Part shown: positions 17,665-25,999 of the stretch, in pieces
Layout of the letters: each line of letters starts with the position of its first letter
Position numbering within the stretch: position 1 is the first letter of the stretch
Source: Nonlabens xylanidelens
Lineage (GTDB): Bacteria; Bacteroidota; Bacteroidia; Flavobacteriales; Flavobacteriaceae
DNA: 64,000 nucleotides
Reading direction: 5' to 3'
NCBI RefSeq assembly: GCF_002934445.1
Contig: NZ_PTJE01000001.1
Span: 806,001 to 870,000, forward strand
Program-made: the position numbers and the translations under genes
The notes under the pieces: model-generated
Told to the model about the DNA's origin: nothing
Databases searched by the model: none
What the model saw: the letters and a program-made list of their open reading frames with translations, nothing else

Positions 17665-18041
17665 ATCCTTCTATAGTTTCGATCGTTTTAACATTCCCTT
17701 TAGGATCTATTTTTACTAATTTACCTCTCTTCATATTATTGTCTTGTTCACATAGAGGTTTCCTTTACTGTCCATAGCACTGCCCATAGAGTTTTTAAGA
17801 CTTTCTATATACGTGTCGTTTTACCTTTAGAGTTCATTTATAAATGTGTTTCATTTCCAGAATCTATTTCTCAAGTTTCATATTCTGAAATATATACATG
17901 GTCATCTTTTGCAAACTGAATGAAACCGTTTGTAGGAATACCGCTAGTAAGTGTTAAGGTGTTAGGATTTTCTTCTGAAGGCACTGCGGTAAATAACAAT
18001 CCAATAACAACAATGAGTTTAAACGATATAGTTTTTATCAT
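17656..18041 (-). pseudogene. Decayed exported NHL/SMP-30-like beta-propeller gene
   Basis: From ATG at 18041 the minus strand encodes a signal peptide (MIKTISFKLIVVIGLLFTAVPS) and then GIPTNGFIQFAKDDHVYISEYET before a stop at 17871. Further pieces in shifted frames read SLKNSMGSAMDSKGNLYV and [20 protein letters not shown], the spelling of NHL-repeat or gluconolactonase-like propeller blades. At least two frameshifts or stops separate the pieces and the gene ends abruptly at the fabD fragment. It was probably a periplasmic or secreted protein; only about one blade or so remains. Confidence 0.7.
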
Positions 18042-18590
18042 GATATAGATATTAAGTAGGTAAACATCTAGAATTGAAAATATACTCTCGACTCTTTGAG
18101 TACATATGTACAAATATTTATTGGGTGACATAAAGGTTTTATATATTTCATTTAATTGTAAATGGATATAAAATGTAAGTTGAATACTTATCAATGCGCA
18201 CAATTAAATCGATAGTATTACTATAGGTAATGCTGTAAAGACTCGGTTGGAGTTATAAATGAATCCTTTTATTCTGCTTTTAAACAGTATATCCACCTTC
18301 ATGAATAAGCATATGAGGTAATGTGCAAGTTTATGGAATTACCGGCATGCATTAATAGATTTTATCTATTAAAAACCTATTGACAATAGATTTATCACAA
18401 TATCTCATGGTTTGATGATAGGTTGTGATAAACATTTTTTATAAGTTGATATTATCTACTATAAAACGTGATAACATAGGAATATGTTTGTGTCAACAAA
18501 GAAAGGAAATATATCAGTCAATTTAAATGAATCATGAAAACTAACATTTACACTCAAACAAATATTAAACAAATATTAAAAATAAAGTAT
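18042..18590. other. 549-bp AT-rich region without a gene
   Basis: Between the NHL remnant and the orphan lipoprotein I see no convincing coding sequence. It contains an inverted repeat (18391-18432) that may regulate the lipoprotein gene, and otherwise short A/T-rich tracts with stops in all frames. Confidence 0.6.
18391..18432. promoter_or_regulatory. Inverted repeat upstream of orphan lipoprotein
   Basis: TTTATCACAA at 18391-18400 is mirrored by TTGTGATAAA at 18423-18432 with a 22-nt spacer. It lies about 160 bp upstream of the lipoprotein start. It could be an operator pair or a weak stem; there is no T-run. Confidence 0.4.
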
Positions 18591-19862
18591 ATGAAAAACT
18601 TAAGAAACTTTGCGTTAGGAGCGCTAGCTGTTGCCTCTTTAATAGCCTGTAATGATGATGATGATAATCCAGGAATTCCTGATGTTCCAGCACAATCTGA
18701 AGCACAATCTATTTTAACAGCATTTGCTGAAGATGGAGGTACTCCATTTGATGCAGCAACGGCAGTACAATTTTCAAGTGATTATAATGTGTTTATTCCT
18801 TCTACATACGGATTAGACTTAAATTTATTATCTCCGAGCAATCCTTTTGGACCAGTAACACGATTACCTTTATATAAAGGATGGGATCCTAATGGAAACC
18901 CTGTAGATTACATCATTACAGAAGCTTCTGATAGAGAAGTAGCAACAATACTAGGAGTTGTTTATGCGCCTAGGATGGCAGCAGCAGTAGGTAGTAATGG
19001 AGTGCAAAATGTACAAATAGTAGATGGTAGACTAGCTTTTCCAGGTACAGTAGATTTTAGTCCTTCTAGATCAGTAACACCTGGAGATCCTAATATTGCT
19101 GGATCACCTAATGAGGCTACAGGAAGTGCTTTCCCACCTAGTGCTGTATCACCTGGAGCTGTAGGAGATAGTGAATGGTCTTCTTTTGTAGTATTACCTA
19201 GTGGAGTAGTATTAAACGCTCAATTAATGGCAAATAGTACAGGAATACACGATAGAATACCTAAAATACAAGAAGATAACCAGAACAATGTTAACTTAGA
19301 TCGTACAAACAGAGCGGTTGTACTTCAAATTCTTGATGGATGGCATGATGGTGGTAAATACTACTACCACTTAGTAACAGATGCTTCTCAACAAGGGCCA
19401 GCAGCTATTGAGCAAGGTGTGTATGCATCAAAGTTAAATGACCTTCCTACATTCGGTGTTTTCCCTGATGGTTCATTATTAGGATTCTCCCCAGTAGGAA
19501 ATGGAGTAGCAGGCGAACAAGGATTAGATACAACTACATTAGATCAATCTATTGACCCAGTAAATATCTTTCCTATAGACCCAAGTAATGAGTTGTTTTC
19601 TCCTATGTGGGATGCTCATATTAACATGTGGACAGAAGATGCTATAAGTCAAGGATTGCGTCGTGTAATTACAAGTACTGATGATCTTAGAACATTAGTA
19701 GATGGTGGATGGGTAACGTCATTTGTAGGTAATCTACAAGGTCCATCAAATCCATTTATTGCAGGATTAAACCCAACAGGAGCATTAATTAACTGTCCAG
19801 TAATCGCACAGCCTAATGCTTCGGTAATAGGAACAACGGTAGGAACACCATGGAATAACTAG
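18591..19862 (+). CDS. Orphan secreted lipoprotein of unknown function
   Basis: I chose the ATG at 18591, giving 423 aa, because it starts a clear lipoprotein signal peptide (MKNLRNFALGALAVASLIAC) followed by the acidic NDDDDNPG run often seen after the lipidated Cys in exported Bacteroidota lipoproteins. An earlier in-frame ATG at 18534 would bury the signal. The mature protein is rich in Gly, Pro and Asp, has few Cys, and contains LQILDGWHDGGKYYYHLVTDASQ and MWDAHINMW. I do not recognise the domain. It lies between the direct repeats of the fabD 3' end and ends at its own terminator, so it may be a recently moved gene. Confidence 0.7.
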   Translation: MKNLRNFALGALAVASLIACNDDDDNPGIPDVPAQSEAQSILTAFAEDGGTPFDAATAVQFSSDYNVFIPSTYGLDLNLLSPSNPFGPVTRLPLYKGWDPNGNPVDYIITEASDREVATILGVVYAPRMAAAVGSNGVQNVQIVDGRLAFPGTVDFSPSRSVTPGDPNIAGSPNEATGSAFPPSAVSPGAVGDSEWSSFVVLPSGVVLNAQLMANSTGIHDRIPKIQEDNQNNVNLDRTNRAVVLQILDGWHDGGKYYYHLVTDASQQGPAAIEQGVYASKLNDLPTFGVFPDGSLLGFSPVGNGVAGEQGLDTTTLDQSIDPVNIFPIDPSNELFSPMWDAHINMWTEDAISQGLRRVITSTDDLRTLVDGGWVTSFVGNLQGPSNPFIAGLNPTGALINCPVIAQPNASVIGTTVGTPWNN

Positions 19863-19891
19863 TATTCTATTTAGTTTTTTTTTACACGAAG

Positions 19892-19924
19892 ACCCCAGTA
19901 ACGATGCCGTTGCTGGGGTTTTTA
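19892..19924 (+). terminator. Terminator after orphan lipoprotein
   Basis: The stem ACCCCAGTAACG / CGTTGCTGGGGT (one G-U pair) has a 4-nt loop and a T-run, 29 nt after the stop. Confidence 0.85.
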
Positions 19925-19944
19925 TTTGTGTAAAATGTAATATT

Positions 19945-19989
19945 AAAACCACCCATGAAAAACTACGTTTTTCATGGGTGGTTTTTTTT
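19945..19989. terminator. Bidirectional terminator of fabD (copy B)
   Basis: A long stem (ACCACCCATGAAAAAC and its complement) with loop TAC is flanked by A- and T-runs. On the minus strand it ends fabD; on the plus strand it backs up the lipoprotein terminator. The C-C-C versus T-C-C changes relative to copy A keep both stems paired. Confidence 0.9.
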
Positions 19990-20179
19990 CTGAGAATGCA
20001 ATAAACTTTATTCTCTATAATCTAACTTCTTACTCGGCAACACTACCTTGACTTACTGTGGTAGAGCGATCTATTTTTTTAATCAAGCCTTGTAATGCTT
20101 TTCCTGGACCTACTTCTATAAATTCTGTAGCGCCGTCTTTAATCATCTCTTGAATAGACTGTGTCCATTTTACAGGTGC
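19949..20179. repeat. Direct repeat copy B: 3' end of intact fabD plus terminator
   Basis: Partner of 17434-17664; recombination between the two would delete 2515 bp, including the orphan lipoprotein gene and the NHL remnant. Confidence 0.92.
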
Positions 20180-20917
20180 AGTAAGCTGGTAGATAAGATT
20201 GGTTTTAATGTCATCTGTGTTTTCTACGGCAAATGTGGATACATTTTGATAAATAGGACACATAGGTTTATTGAATTCTGTGCTTTCTATTGCTTTAGCA
20301 AGTTCTTCTCTCGCTGGCTCCATTAATGGTGAGTGAAAAGCACCACCTACAGGTAAAATTAAAGCTCTTTTTGCTCCTTTTTCTTTTAAGATTTCGCAAG
20401 CTTTTTCTACTGCAGGAATAGCTCCTGAAATTACTAACTGTCCAGGACAGTTATAATTTGCTGCTACTACAACACCTTCTACATCTTTACAAACTTTCTC
20501 CACGTCTTCGTCTGCCATACCTATAATGGCTGCCATAGTGCTAGCCTGGTGCTCACAAGCTGCTTGCATAGCAAGTGCGCGTTTTGAAACTATTTTTAAC
20601 CCATCTTCAAAGGTTAATGCACCTGCTGCGGTAAGCGCACTTAATTCACCTAGTGAGTGTCCTGCTACCATATCTGGTGCAAAATCATCACCCATCATTT
20701 TTGCAAGAACAACAGAGTGTATGAATATAGCCGGTTGGGTAACTTTAGTTTCTTTTAATTCTTCAGCCGTTCCTTCAAACATTATTTTTGAAATCTCAAA
20801 ACCTAGAATTTCATCTGCTTTTAAGAATAATTCTTTTGCTGCTGGATAAGTATCGTATAAGTCTTTACCCATTCCTGTGAATTGAGCTCCTTGACCTGGA
20901 AAAACGTATGCTTTCAT
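20030..20917 (-). CDS. fabD: Malonyl-CoA:ACP transacylase
   Basis: FabD moves malonyl from CoA to acyl carrier protein at the start of type II fatty acid synthesis in the cytoplasm. The 295-aa product has FPGQGAQ (6-12), the nucleophile elbow GHSLGE with Ser88, and His195 in AFHSPLME. Length is normal for the family and no motif is missing. It is not clustered with other fab genes here. Its last 46 codons and terminator are duplicated 2.5 kb downstream. Confidence 0.97.
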   Translation of the reverse strand: MKAYVFPGQGAQFTGMGKDLYDTYPAAKELFLKADEILGFEISKIMFEGTAEELKETKVTQPAIFIHSVVLAKMMGDDFAPDMVAGHSLGELSALTAAGALTFEDGLKIVSKRALAMQAACEHQASTMAAIIGMADEDVEKVCKDVEGVVVAANYNCPGQLVISGAIPAVEKACEILKEKGAKRALILPVGGAFHSPLMEPAREELAKAIESTEFNKPMCPIYQNVSTFAVENTDDIKTNLIYQLTAPVKWTQSIQEMIKDGATEFIEVGPGKALQGLIKKIDRSTTVSQGSVAE

Positions 20918-20986
20918 TTTATTTGCGTTAGTTAATGTGGTAAAAATAATGTAATAACTATTAATTACTAAAAGAACTGTATAGAA

Positions 20987-21028
20987 GTCTCAGTTTTCAG
21001 TTGCAGTTTGCAATCTTAGTATCAGTTT
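20987..21028. repeat. CAGTTT-rich flank of the four-helix-bundle gene (left)
   Basis: Several CAGTTT/CAGTTG units occur in 42 bp (CTCAGTTTTCAGTTGCAGTT and beyond). On the minus strand they read AACTG-type units like those on the other side of the gene. Confidence 0.6.
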
Positions 21029-21069
21029 TATTTTTCACTTCGTTAAAAAATATGACCAGTTGTATTGAG

Positions 21070-21471
21070 TTACTCTTTTCCTACTCCAAATTTCCCTGGA
21101 TTGTTGATCATATAATTAATTAGTTTCCCAACTTCTTTAGATTTTGCAAGTAAAGGCTCTTGCTGAGATTCGGTAATGTAGTGACAAGCTAGAGCATATT
21201 TTAACCAAACCAAAGTTTCTGAATTTTCTCCATCTGCATCTGTTAGTTTACTTATAAAATGTTTTGGATACCGTCTTTTTCTATAAGCTTCAGCAATATT
21301 AGCATTAACACTCCTAGAAGATCTTCTAATTTGATCGGTTAGACTGTATTTTTCTTCATTTGGAAACGACTTACTTAATTTAAAAATTTCCATTGCATTT
21401 TCAAAAGCCTTTTTGTAAGCTAATAAATCTTCAAAATCCATTGCGTCTATTTTATTAATTGCTAGATTCAA
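21070..21471 (-). CDS. Four-helix bundle protein (23S rRNA IVS-protein family)
   Basis: The 133-aa helical protein has DFEDLLAYKKAFENAMEIF, then YSLTDQIRRSSRSVNANIAEAY and YALACHYITESQ, the pattern of the S23/'four helix bundle' family first found in 23S rRNA intervening sequences and related to Avd of diversity-generating retroelements. The biochemical role is unknown. Family members usually begin near MDFEDL, so the ATG at 21441 is an equally good start. It is flanked by CTG/ACT-type short repeats in opposite orientation, suggesting a small cassette. Confidence 0.85.
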   Translation of the reverse strand: MNLAINKIDAMDFEDLLAYKKAFENAMEIFKLSKSFPNEEKYSLTDQIRRSSRSVNANIAEAYRKRRYPKHFISKLTDADGENSETLVWLKYALACHYITESQQEPLLAKSKEVGKLINYMINNPGKFGVGKE

Positions 21472-21505
21472 TATTTCAAATTAGATAGGAGATCACATTA
21501 TTCAC

Positions 21506-21576
21506 AACTAATTAACTCTGTGACTAAATCTCCATAACTAATTAAACCTGTGACTGAAACCTGCGACTGCGACTAA
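21506..21576. repeat. Tandem and CTG/ACT-type repeats flanking the four-helix-bundle gene (right)
   Basis: AACTAATTAA-nn-CTGTGACT occurs at 21506-21525 and again at 21536-21555 (30-bp period), followed by GACTG/GACT units up to the DHFR stop. The units resemble, in inverted sense, the CAGTTT run at 20987-21028. Confidence 0.65.
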
Positions 21577-21579
21577 AAA

Positions 21580-22482
21580 CTATTTTCTCACCCAAGTTTC
21601 ATAATCAAAACTATAAGCATGCTTCTCATCTGCAGGATGGTGTAGTGATGTTTTTATCTCCCATTTTGTAGTATCTATTTTTGGGAAATACGTGTCTACG
21701 TCAAATGTGCCGTGAACCCTCGTTAGCTCTATCTCATTAGACATAGACATGGCTAGTTTATAAATCTCGCCACCACCTATAATAAAAGGGTTATTATCAC
21801 CAGTAGTAGTTGCAAGAGCTGTTTCCATATCATGAACTACTATACCGCCGTCTGCTCTGTAATTTTTATCTCTAGTTAGTATTACATGGGTACGGTTAGG
21901 TAACGGTTTAGGAAAACTTTCAAAAGTTTTACGTCCCATAATGATGTGATGTCCTGTAGTAAGTGATTTAAATCTCTTAAAATCATCTGGTAAATGCCAT
22001 ACGAGATCGCCATCTTTACCCAGCTCATTATTCATTCCTGCAGCAGCGATCATAGTAATTTTACGATCGGCATTTGGATTATCTATAGATAACGTGGTTT
22101 TAGGAGCTACGTATTCCTTTTGTACTTTCTTTTCTAATTGTGTGATGCGTTCTTTTTGTTTCTGCACCAGTTTTGCATATTGTCTCTTTTCCCATTCAGG
22201 ACCTAGCAGCCTTTTAGTAATAAACACATTGAAAGCGTGGTAACAAAGTAAGAGCAACCATGCAAAAATTACCCATATCCACCATTCTATATCTAGAATG
22301 CGTATAGGTTCTACTTTCATAAGCACTTGACTAATTATAATTAGTCCTACCGCACCTACTAGAAAAACAATAAAATGAGTAAAGAGACCACGCTTTTGCT
22401 TAATGCGTTTTTGCGCATTCTCAATCATTTCTTTTTGCTCTAAATCAATTCCAGGTATATCTTTTTTCTTTCTACCGAACAT
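21580..22482 (-). CDS. folA: 2TM-domain/dihydrofolate reductase fusion
   Basis: The ATG at 22482 gives 300 aa starting MFGRKKKD; an in-frame ATG at 22521 would add 13 residues. The first half has a short basic helix and two hydrophobic segments (THFIVFLVGAVGLIIISQV and WWIWVIFAWLLLLCYHAF), matching the 2TM domain family. After a charged coiled linker, the last 160 residues are a complete dihydrofolate reductase: MIAAAGMNNELGKDGDLVWHLPDDFKRFK, GRKTFESF, GGGEIYKLA. DHFR makes tetrahydrofolate for thymidylate and purine synthesis. The fusion would tether it to the inner face of the membrane. Alternatively two older genes fused; the reading frame is continuous with no internal start bias. Confidence 0.88.
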   Translation of the reverse strand: MFGRKKKDIPGIDLEQKEMIENAQKRIKQKRGLFTHFIVFLVGAVGLIIISQVLMKVEPIRILDIEWWIWVIFAWLLLLCYHAFNVFITKRLLGPEWEKRQYAKLVQKQKERITQLEKKVQKEYVAPKTTLSIDNPNADRKITMIAAAGMNNELGKDGDLVWHLPDDFKRFKSLTTGHHIIMGRKTFESFPKPLPNRTHVILTRDKNYRADGGIVVHDMETALATTTGDNNPFIIGGGEIYKLAMSMSNEIELTRVHGTFDVDTYFPKIDTTKWEIKTSLHHPADEKHAYSFDYETWVRK

Positions 22483-22547
22483 TCTAGTTATTTTTATACT
22501 CAAATTTACGCTATTATCCACATAGACGTTCTTAGCAATTGTATAAA

Positions 22548-23612
22548 ATGATCGATCAATTTCCTATTCTTAAAGAATATACTTATCTCAATACGGCAAA
22601 CCATGGCTTACTGTCTCAAGATATAGTGGACTATCGCGCTTCTCTAGATTTAAAAATGCGAGACCAGGCTTCTCTTTTTACTAATAATCGCCATGTGTTT
22701 ATAGAAGAAGTAAGAAATACGGTAGCAAATTTCATGGACGCCGATCCTGATTTTACAGCCGTGATTCCTAATTTTTCTACCGCTTTTAATACCTTAATTA
22801 ACGGTTTTGACTCTGCAAGTAGTTTTTTACTTTTAAAAGATGACTATCCATCAGTTAATAATCCTGTAGACGCTCGAGGGTTTAATACACATTATGTGGT
22901 TATTGATGAGCAAATGGAGCAAAATATTATGGCAGTTTGTGAGAAGGAGCAGCCAGATTTCTTCTGTTTTTCTATGGTTCAATACATATCTGGTATTAAG
23001 ATGGACTTAGATTTCTTGAACGATCTAAAAAAACGATTTCCTAAAACAACTCTCATTGCAGATTTTACTCAGTATGTAGGTTTTGAAGAATTCCGCTTTC
23101 GCGAAAGCGGAATAGACATCATCCTCGCGTCCTGTTATAAATGGTTGCATGCAGGAGATGGAAATGGTTTTATATGCGTGAAAGAAGAGGTACAGGAATC
23201 TATTTTTCCTATTGAGAAATTAGATGGTAATGCAAATAGTGGCATAAAGTCTAACGTAAATTTTATAAGCACTTTTGAACCTGGTCACCAAGATATGATG
23301 GCTTTTGGGACGCTGCAACAAGCTATTATTAAAGCACATGAATTGGGGTGGAAAACAATTAGTGAACCTATAAAGGAACTGGCGCTTAAGGCAAAACTAG
23401 CTTTTCAAGAACGAGAATTACTTTCTACCGTCGTTTGTGCTAGAAAAAATCATTCTTCTATTTTCAATATAAAAGGAGATCAAGAGTTATATGACAAATT
23501 ACTACAACATAAAATTATTACCTCCTTGCGAGGCGATGGGCTTAGAATAAGTTTCTCTTATTTTAATACAGAAGAGGACTTGATTAAGTTGTTGGAAGTC
23601 TTAGATTTGTAG
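22548..23612 (+). CDS. Class V aminotransferase (PLP-dependent)
   Basis: The 354-aa product starts MIDQFPILKEYTYLNTANHG, typical of the CsdA/SufS-like class V fold; an upstream TTG at 22539 is possible but less likely. PLP contacts visible are Asp172 (LIADFTQYVG) and Lys198 in CYKWLHAG, the Schiff-base lysine. There is no cysteine-loop characteristic of SufS, and no iron-sulfur genes are nearby, so it is more likely an aminotransferase or lyase of unknown substrate. A 24-bp palindrome copy encodes EFRFRESG at 181-188, between two secondary-structure elements. Confidence 0.82.
   Translation: MIDQFPILKEYTYLNTANHGLLSQDIVDYRASLDLKMRDQASLFTNNRHVFIEEVRNTVANFMDADPDFTAVIPNFSTAFNTLINGFDSASSFLLLKDDYPSVNNPVDARGFNTHYVVIDEQMEQNIMAVCEKEQPDFFCFSMVQYISGIKMDLDFLNDLKKRFPKTTLIADFTQYVGFEEFRFRESGIDIILASCYKWLHAGDGNGFICVKEEVQESIFPIEKLDGNANSGIKSNVNFISTFEPGHQDMMAFGTLQQAIIKAHELGWKTISEPIKELALKAKLAFQERELLSTVVCARKNHSSIFNIKGDQELYDKLLQHKIITSLRGDGLRISFSYFNTEEDLIKLLEVLDL
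23090..23113. repeat. Dispersed palindrome copy 5, extended to 24 bp (in aminotransferase gene)
   Basis: The 16-bp core has four further complementary pairs on each side (ATTC...GAAT). It is the longest copy inside a gene, read in frame as FRFRES. Confidence 0.95.
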
Positions 23613-23628
23613 TGCTATGATCACATTT

Positions 23629-25716
23629 ATGAAAAAGTTCCTTGTACTTTGCCTAATTTTATTTTCACAATTCGGTTTTTCTCAAAATCCGAACGACTGT
23701 ATAGACGCCATTTTACTTTGTGGTGATACAGATCTAGGAATAATTCCCTCAGGTATAGGTAGAAACGAGTTTGCACAATTCGGTAATCCAGTGCCGAGTT
23801 GTTTTAATTTTCAGACAGATCAAGCCTGGTTTAGGGTAGAAATAGAGACTACAGGAACTTTTAGTTTTGCATTAACACCTGACGCACCTCAGGCCGATTA
23901 TGATTTTGCGGTTTTCGGACCGGTAATAAATTGTGATAATCTAGGGCCTGCCATACGTTGCTCTAGTACTAATCCATCTGATGCTGGCGTTACAGGTGAT
24001 ACAGGTCTTAATGACACAGAGGTGGATTTAACTGAAGGTCCTGGGCCTAATGGAAACGGTTTTTTACAGGAAATAACCGTTACGGCAGGAGATGTATATT
24101 ATATAGTTATAGGTCTAGCAGTAGGTAATGGTGGTTTTTCACTATCTACTAGCGGTAGTGCTACATTACCACCATCACCTACGGCAAATGTTGTTGCAGA
24201 TCTAGATGTTTGTGATAATTTAGGAGTACAAGATGGTTTTAGAGAATTTGATTTCACACCACTCGATGCAGATGTCCTTCTCGGACAAGCTAATACAACA
24301 GTGACTTATCATGAATCACTTAATGATGCTAACATAGGTATTAACGCACTTACTTTTCCTTATACTAATGTTTCAAATCCACAGGAGATATTTGTGCGTG
24401 TTATAAGAAATGATTCTAACTGTACCGATTTTACACAGTTTACTGTAGAGGTAGACGATACTAACGTGGCGACAGATGTAGATCCTTTTATTATATGTTC
24501 TGATAATGCTACAGAAGTTTTTGATTACAATACGGTAATTGATACACTGGTTCCTAATAATGCCAACTTAAACATTTCTTACCATCTTACTACTGCAGAC
24601 GCTAGTAGTGATACCAACCCACAAGGCTCTACATTTACTGCCACTACTACCGAAGAGTTTTACTTTATTAAAGTAATAGACCCAACAGGATTAGCGTGTG
24701 AATACATTTTAAACACTTCTCTTTTTGTTGCAAACCCACCATTGATCGCTACGCCTAACGATCTTGTATTGTGTGATGACGATTTTGATGGTTTTTTAAA
24801 TGTCACCTTAAGTAGTCAAAATACTGATATTTTAAATGGTCTAGACCCAGCTTTACATCAGGTACGATTTTATGCGACACCTGCTGACCGTAGTCAGGAG
24901 CAAAGCGCATTAGGTAATACGTATACCACAACTCAAAATCCGCAACGTATTTATGCACGAGTTACAGAAACGAGAACCTTGTGCTTTGCAGACGTAGAAT
25001 TTGATATAACCATTAATCCTAGACCAGTACTTGCAGCCCAAGATGATATTATTGTTTGTGTAGATGCTGTTAATTCAACGAGAATAAGTGTGGAGACAGG
25101 TTTTGATCGTTATGAGTGGAGTACCGGAGAGATGGGTGCTACTTTAAACAGTATCGAGATAGATCAACCTGGAGATTATACAGTGACGGTAACTAATAAT
25201 TTTGGCTGTCAGAGTTCATTAACTATTACCGCTCTACCGTCGGATATAGCTGTGATAGATGATATTATTACACAAGATTTTAGAAACGGAGATAATACAG
25301 CACAATTTATCGTTTCAGGCCCTGGAGATTATGAATTTTCTGTAGATAATGGCGCTTTTCAAGACTCTAATTTCTTTTCTGGGCTCTACAAAGGGTTTCA
25401 TACAGTTAGAATACGCGATAAAAATGGTTGTGGTACGCTAACTCAAGAATTTGTGGTATTAGATTATCAGCGCTTCTTCACACCTAATAATGATGGTTTT
25501 CATGATTATTGGACACTAGACGGCATCACTACTTCGCCAGAAGCTGTGATTTTTATTTATGACCGATACGGCAAGTTGTTGCATCAAATGGCACCGCTAG
25601 GTCCAGGATGGGACGGTACTTATTTAAATACACCGTTACCTTCTAGCACTTACTGGTTTACGTTACAAATACCCAATAAGCCATTGGTTAAAGGTTATTT
25701 TGCTTTGAAAAGATAG
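23629..25716 (+). CDS. Secreted surface protein with type IX secretion (type B) C-terminal domain
   Basis: The ATG at 23629 starts a signal peptide (MKKFLVLCLILFSQFGFSQ); an ATG 12 nt upstream only adds four residues. The 695-aa protein has a long beta-rich region with repeated CDN/CDDDFDG-type segments. It ends in RFFTPNNDGFHDYWTLDGI, then IFIYDRYGKLL and WDGTY, the gliding-motility-associated/type B C-terminal sorting domain used by the type IX secretion system. It should be exported to and anchored on the cell surface. The ligand is unknown. The aminotransferase gene ends 16 bp upstream. Confidence 0.88.
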   Translation: MKKFLVLCLILFSQFGFSQNPNDCIDAILLCGDTDLGIIPSGIGRNEFAQFGNPVPSCFNFQTDQAWFRVEIETTGTFSFALTPDAPQADYDFAVFGPVINCDNLGPAIRCSSTNPSDAGVTGDTGLNDTEVDLTEGPGPNGNGFLQEITVTAGDVYYIVIGLAVGNGGFSLSTSGSATLPPSPTANVVADLDVCDNLGVQDGFREFDFTPLDADVLLGQANTTVTYHESLNDANIGINALTFPYTNVSNPQEIFVRVIRNDSNCTDFTQFTVEVDDTNVATDVDPFIICSDNATEVFDYNTVIDTLVPNNANLNISYHLTTADASSDTNPQGSTFTATTTEEFYFIKVIDPTGLACEYILNTSLFVANPPLIATPNDLVLCDDDFDGFLNVTLSSQNTDILNGLDPALHQVRFYATPADRSQEQSALGNTYTTTQNPQRIYARVTETRTLCFADVEFDITINPRPVLAAQDDIIVCVDAVNSTRISVETGFDRYEWSTGEMGATLNSIEIDQPGDYTVTVTNNFGCQSSLTITALPSDIAVIDDIITQDFRNGDNTAQFIVSGPGDYEFSVDNGAFQDSNFFSGLYKGFHTVRIRDKNGCGTLTQEFVVLDYQRFFTPNNDGFHDYWTLDGITTSPEAVIFIYDRYGKLLHQMAPLGPGWDGTYLNTPLPSSTYWFTLQIPNKPLVKGYFALKR

Positions 25717-25723
25717 ATTTTCT

Positions 25724-25747
25724 TTCTCGCTTTCGCGAAAGCGAGAA
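25724..25747. repeat. Dispersed palindrome copy 6, extended to 24 bp (intergenic)
   Basis: The core CGCTTTCGCGAAAGCG is extended by four complementary pairs (TTCT...AGAA), 8 bp after the stop of the surface-protein gene. Could fold into a strong RNA stem but has no T-run. Confidence 0.95.
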
Positions 25748-25857
25748 CAGTATTCCAATTTTATTCTTACTGTTAGCTTTTTTAACAGATAATTATTAAT
25801 GATAAGGTTACTAATATTTAGATACTATAACTTAAAAAGCTTAAATAGATGTCGTTA

Positions 25858-25886
25858 ATCGATAAATAACTATGTAGTTTATCGAT
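25858..25886. promoter_or_regulatory. Inverted repeat in the 283-bp gap before the tail-fibre-like gene
   Basis: ATCGATAAA (25858-25866) and TTTATCGAT (25878-25886) form a 9-bp inverted repeat with an 11-nt spacer, about 115 bp upstream of the gene at 26000. Possible operator; I know of no matching regulator. Confidence 0.4.
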
Positions 25887-25999
25887 AGCAGCCTCTCTTA
25901 ATCCTTTAAATCAGTATTTAGTCGATAATAAATTTTTGCATCTTTGATAAATTCATTTTATTTCTATACTCATTTATTTTGCAGTTATAACCTGGTATT

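Noticed and set aside
22539-22547. TTG start for the aminotransferase
   Set aside because: An ATG three codons later fits the family N-terminus better.
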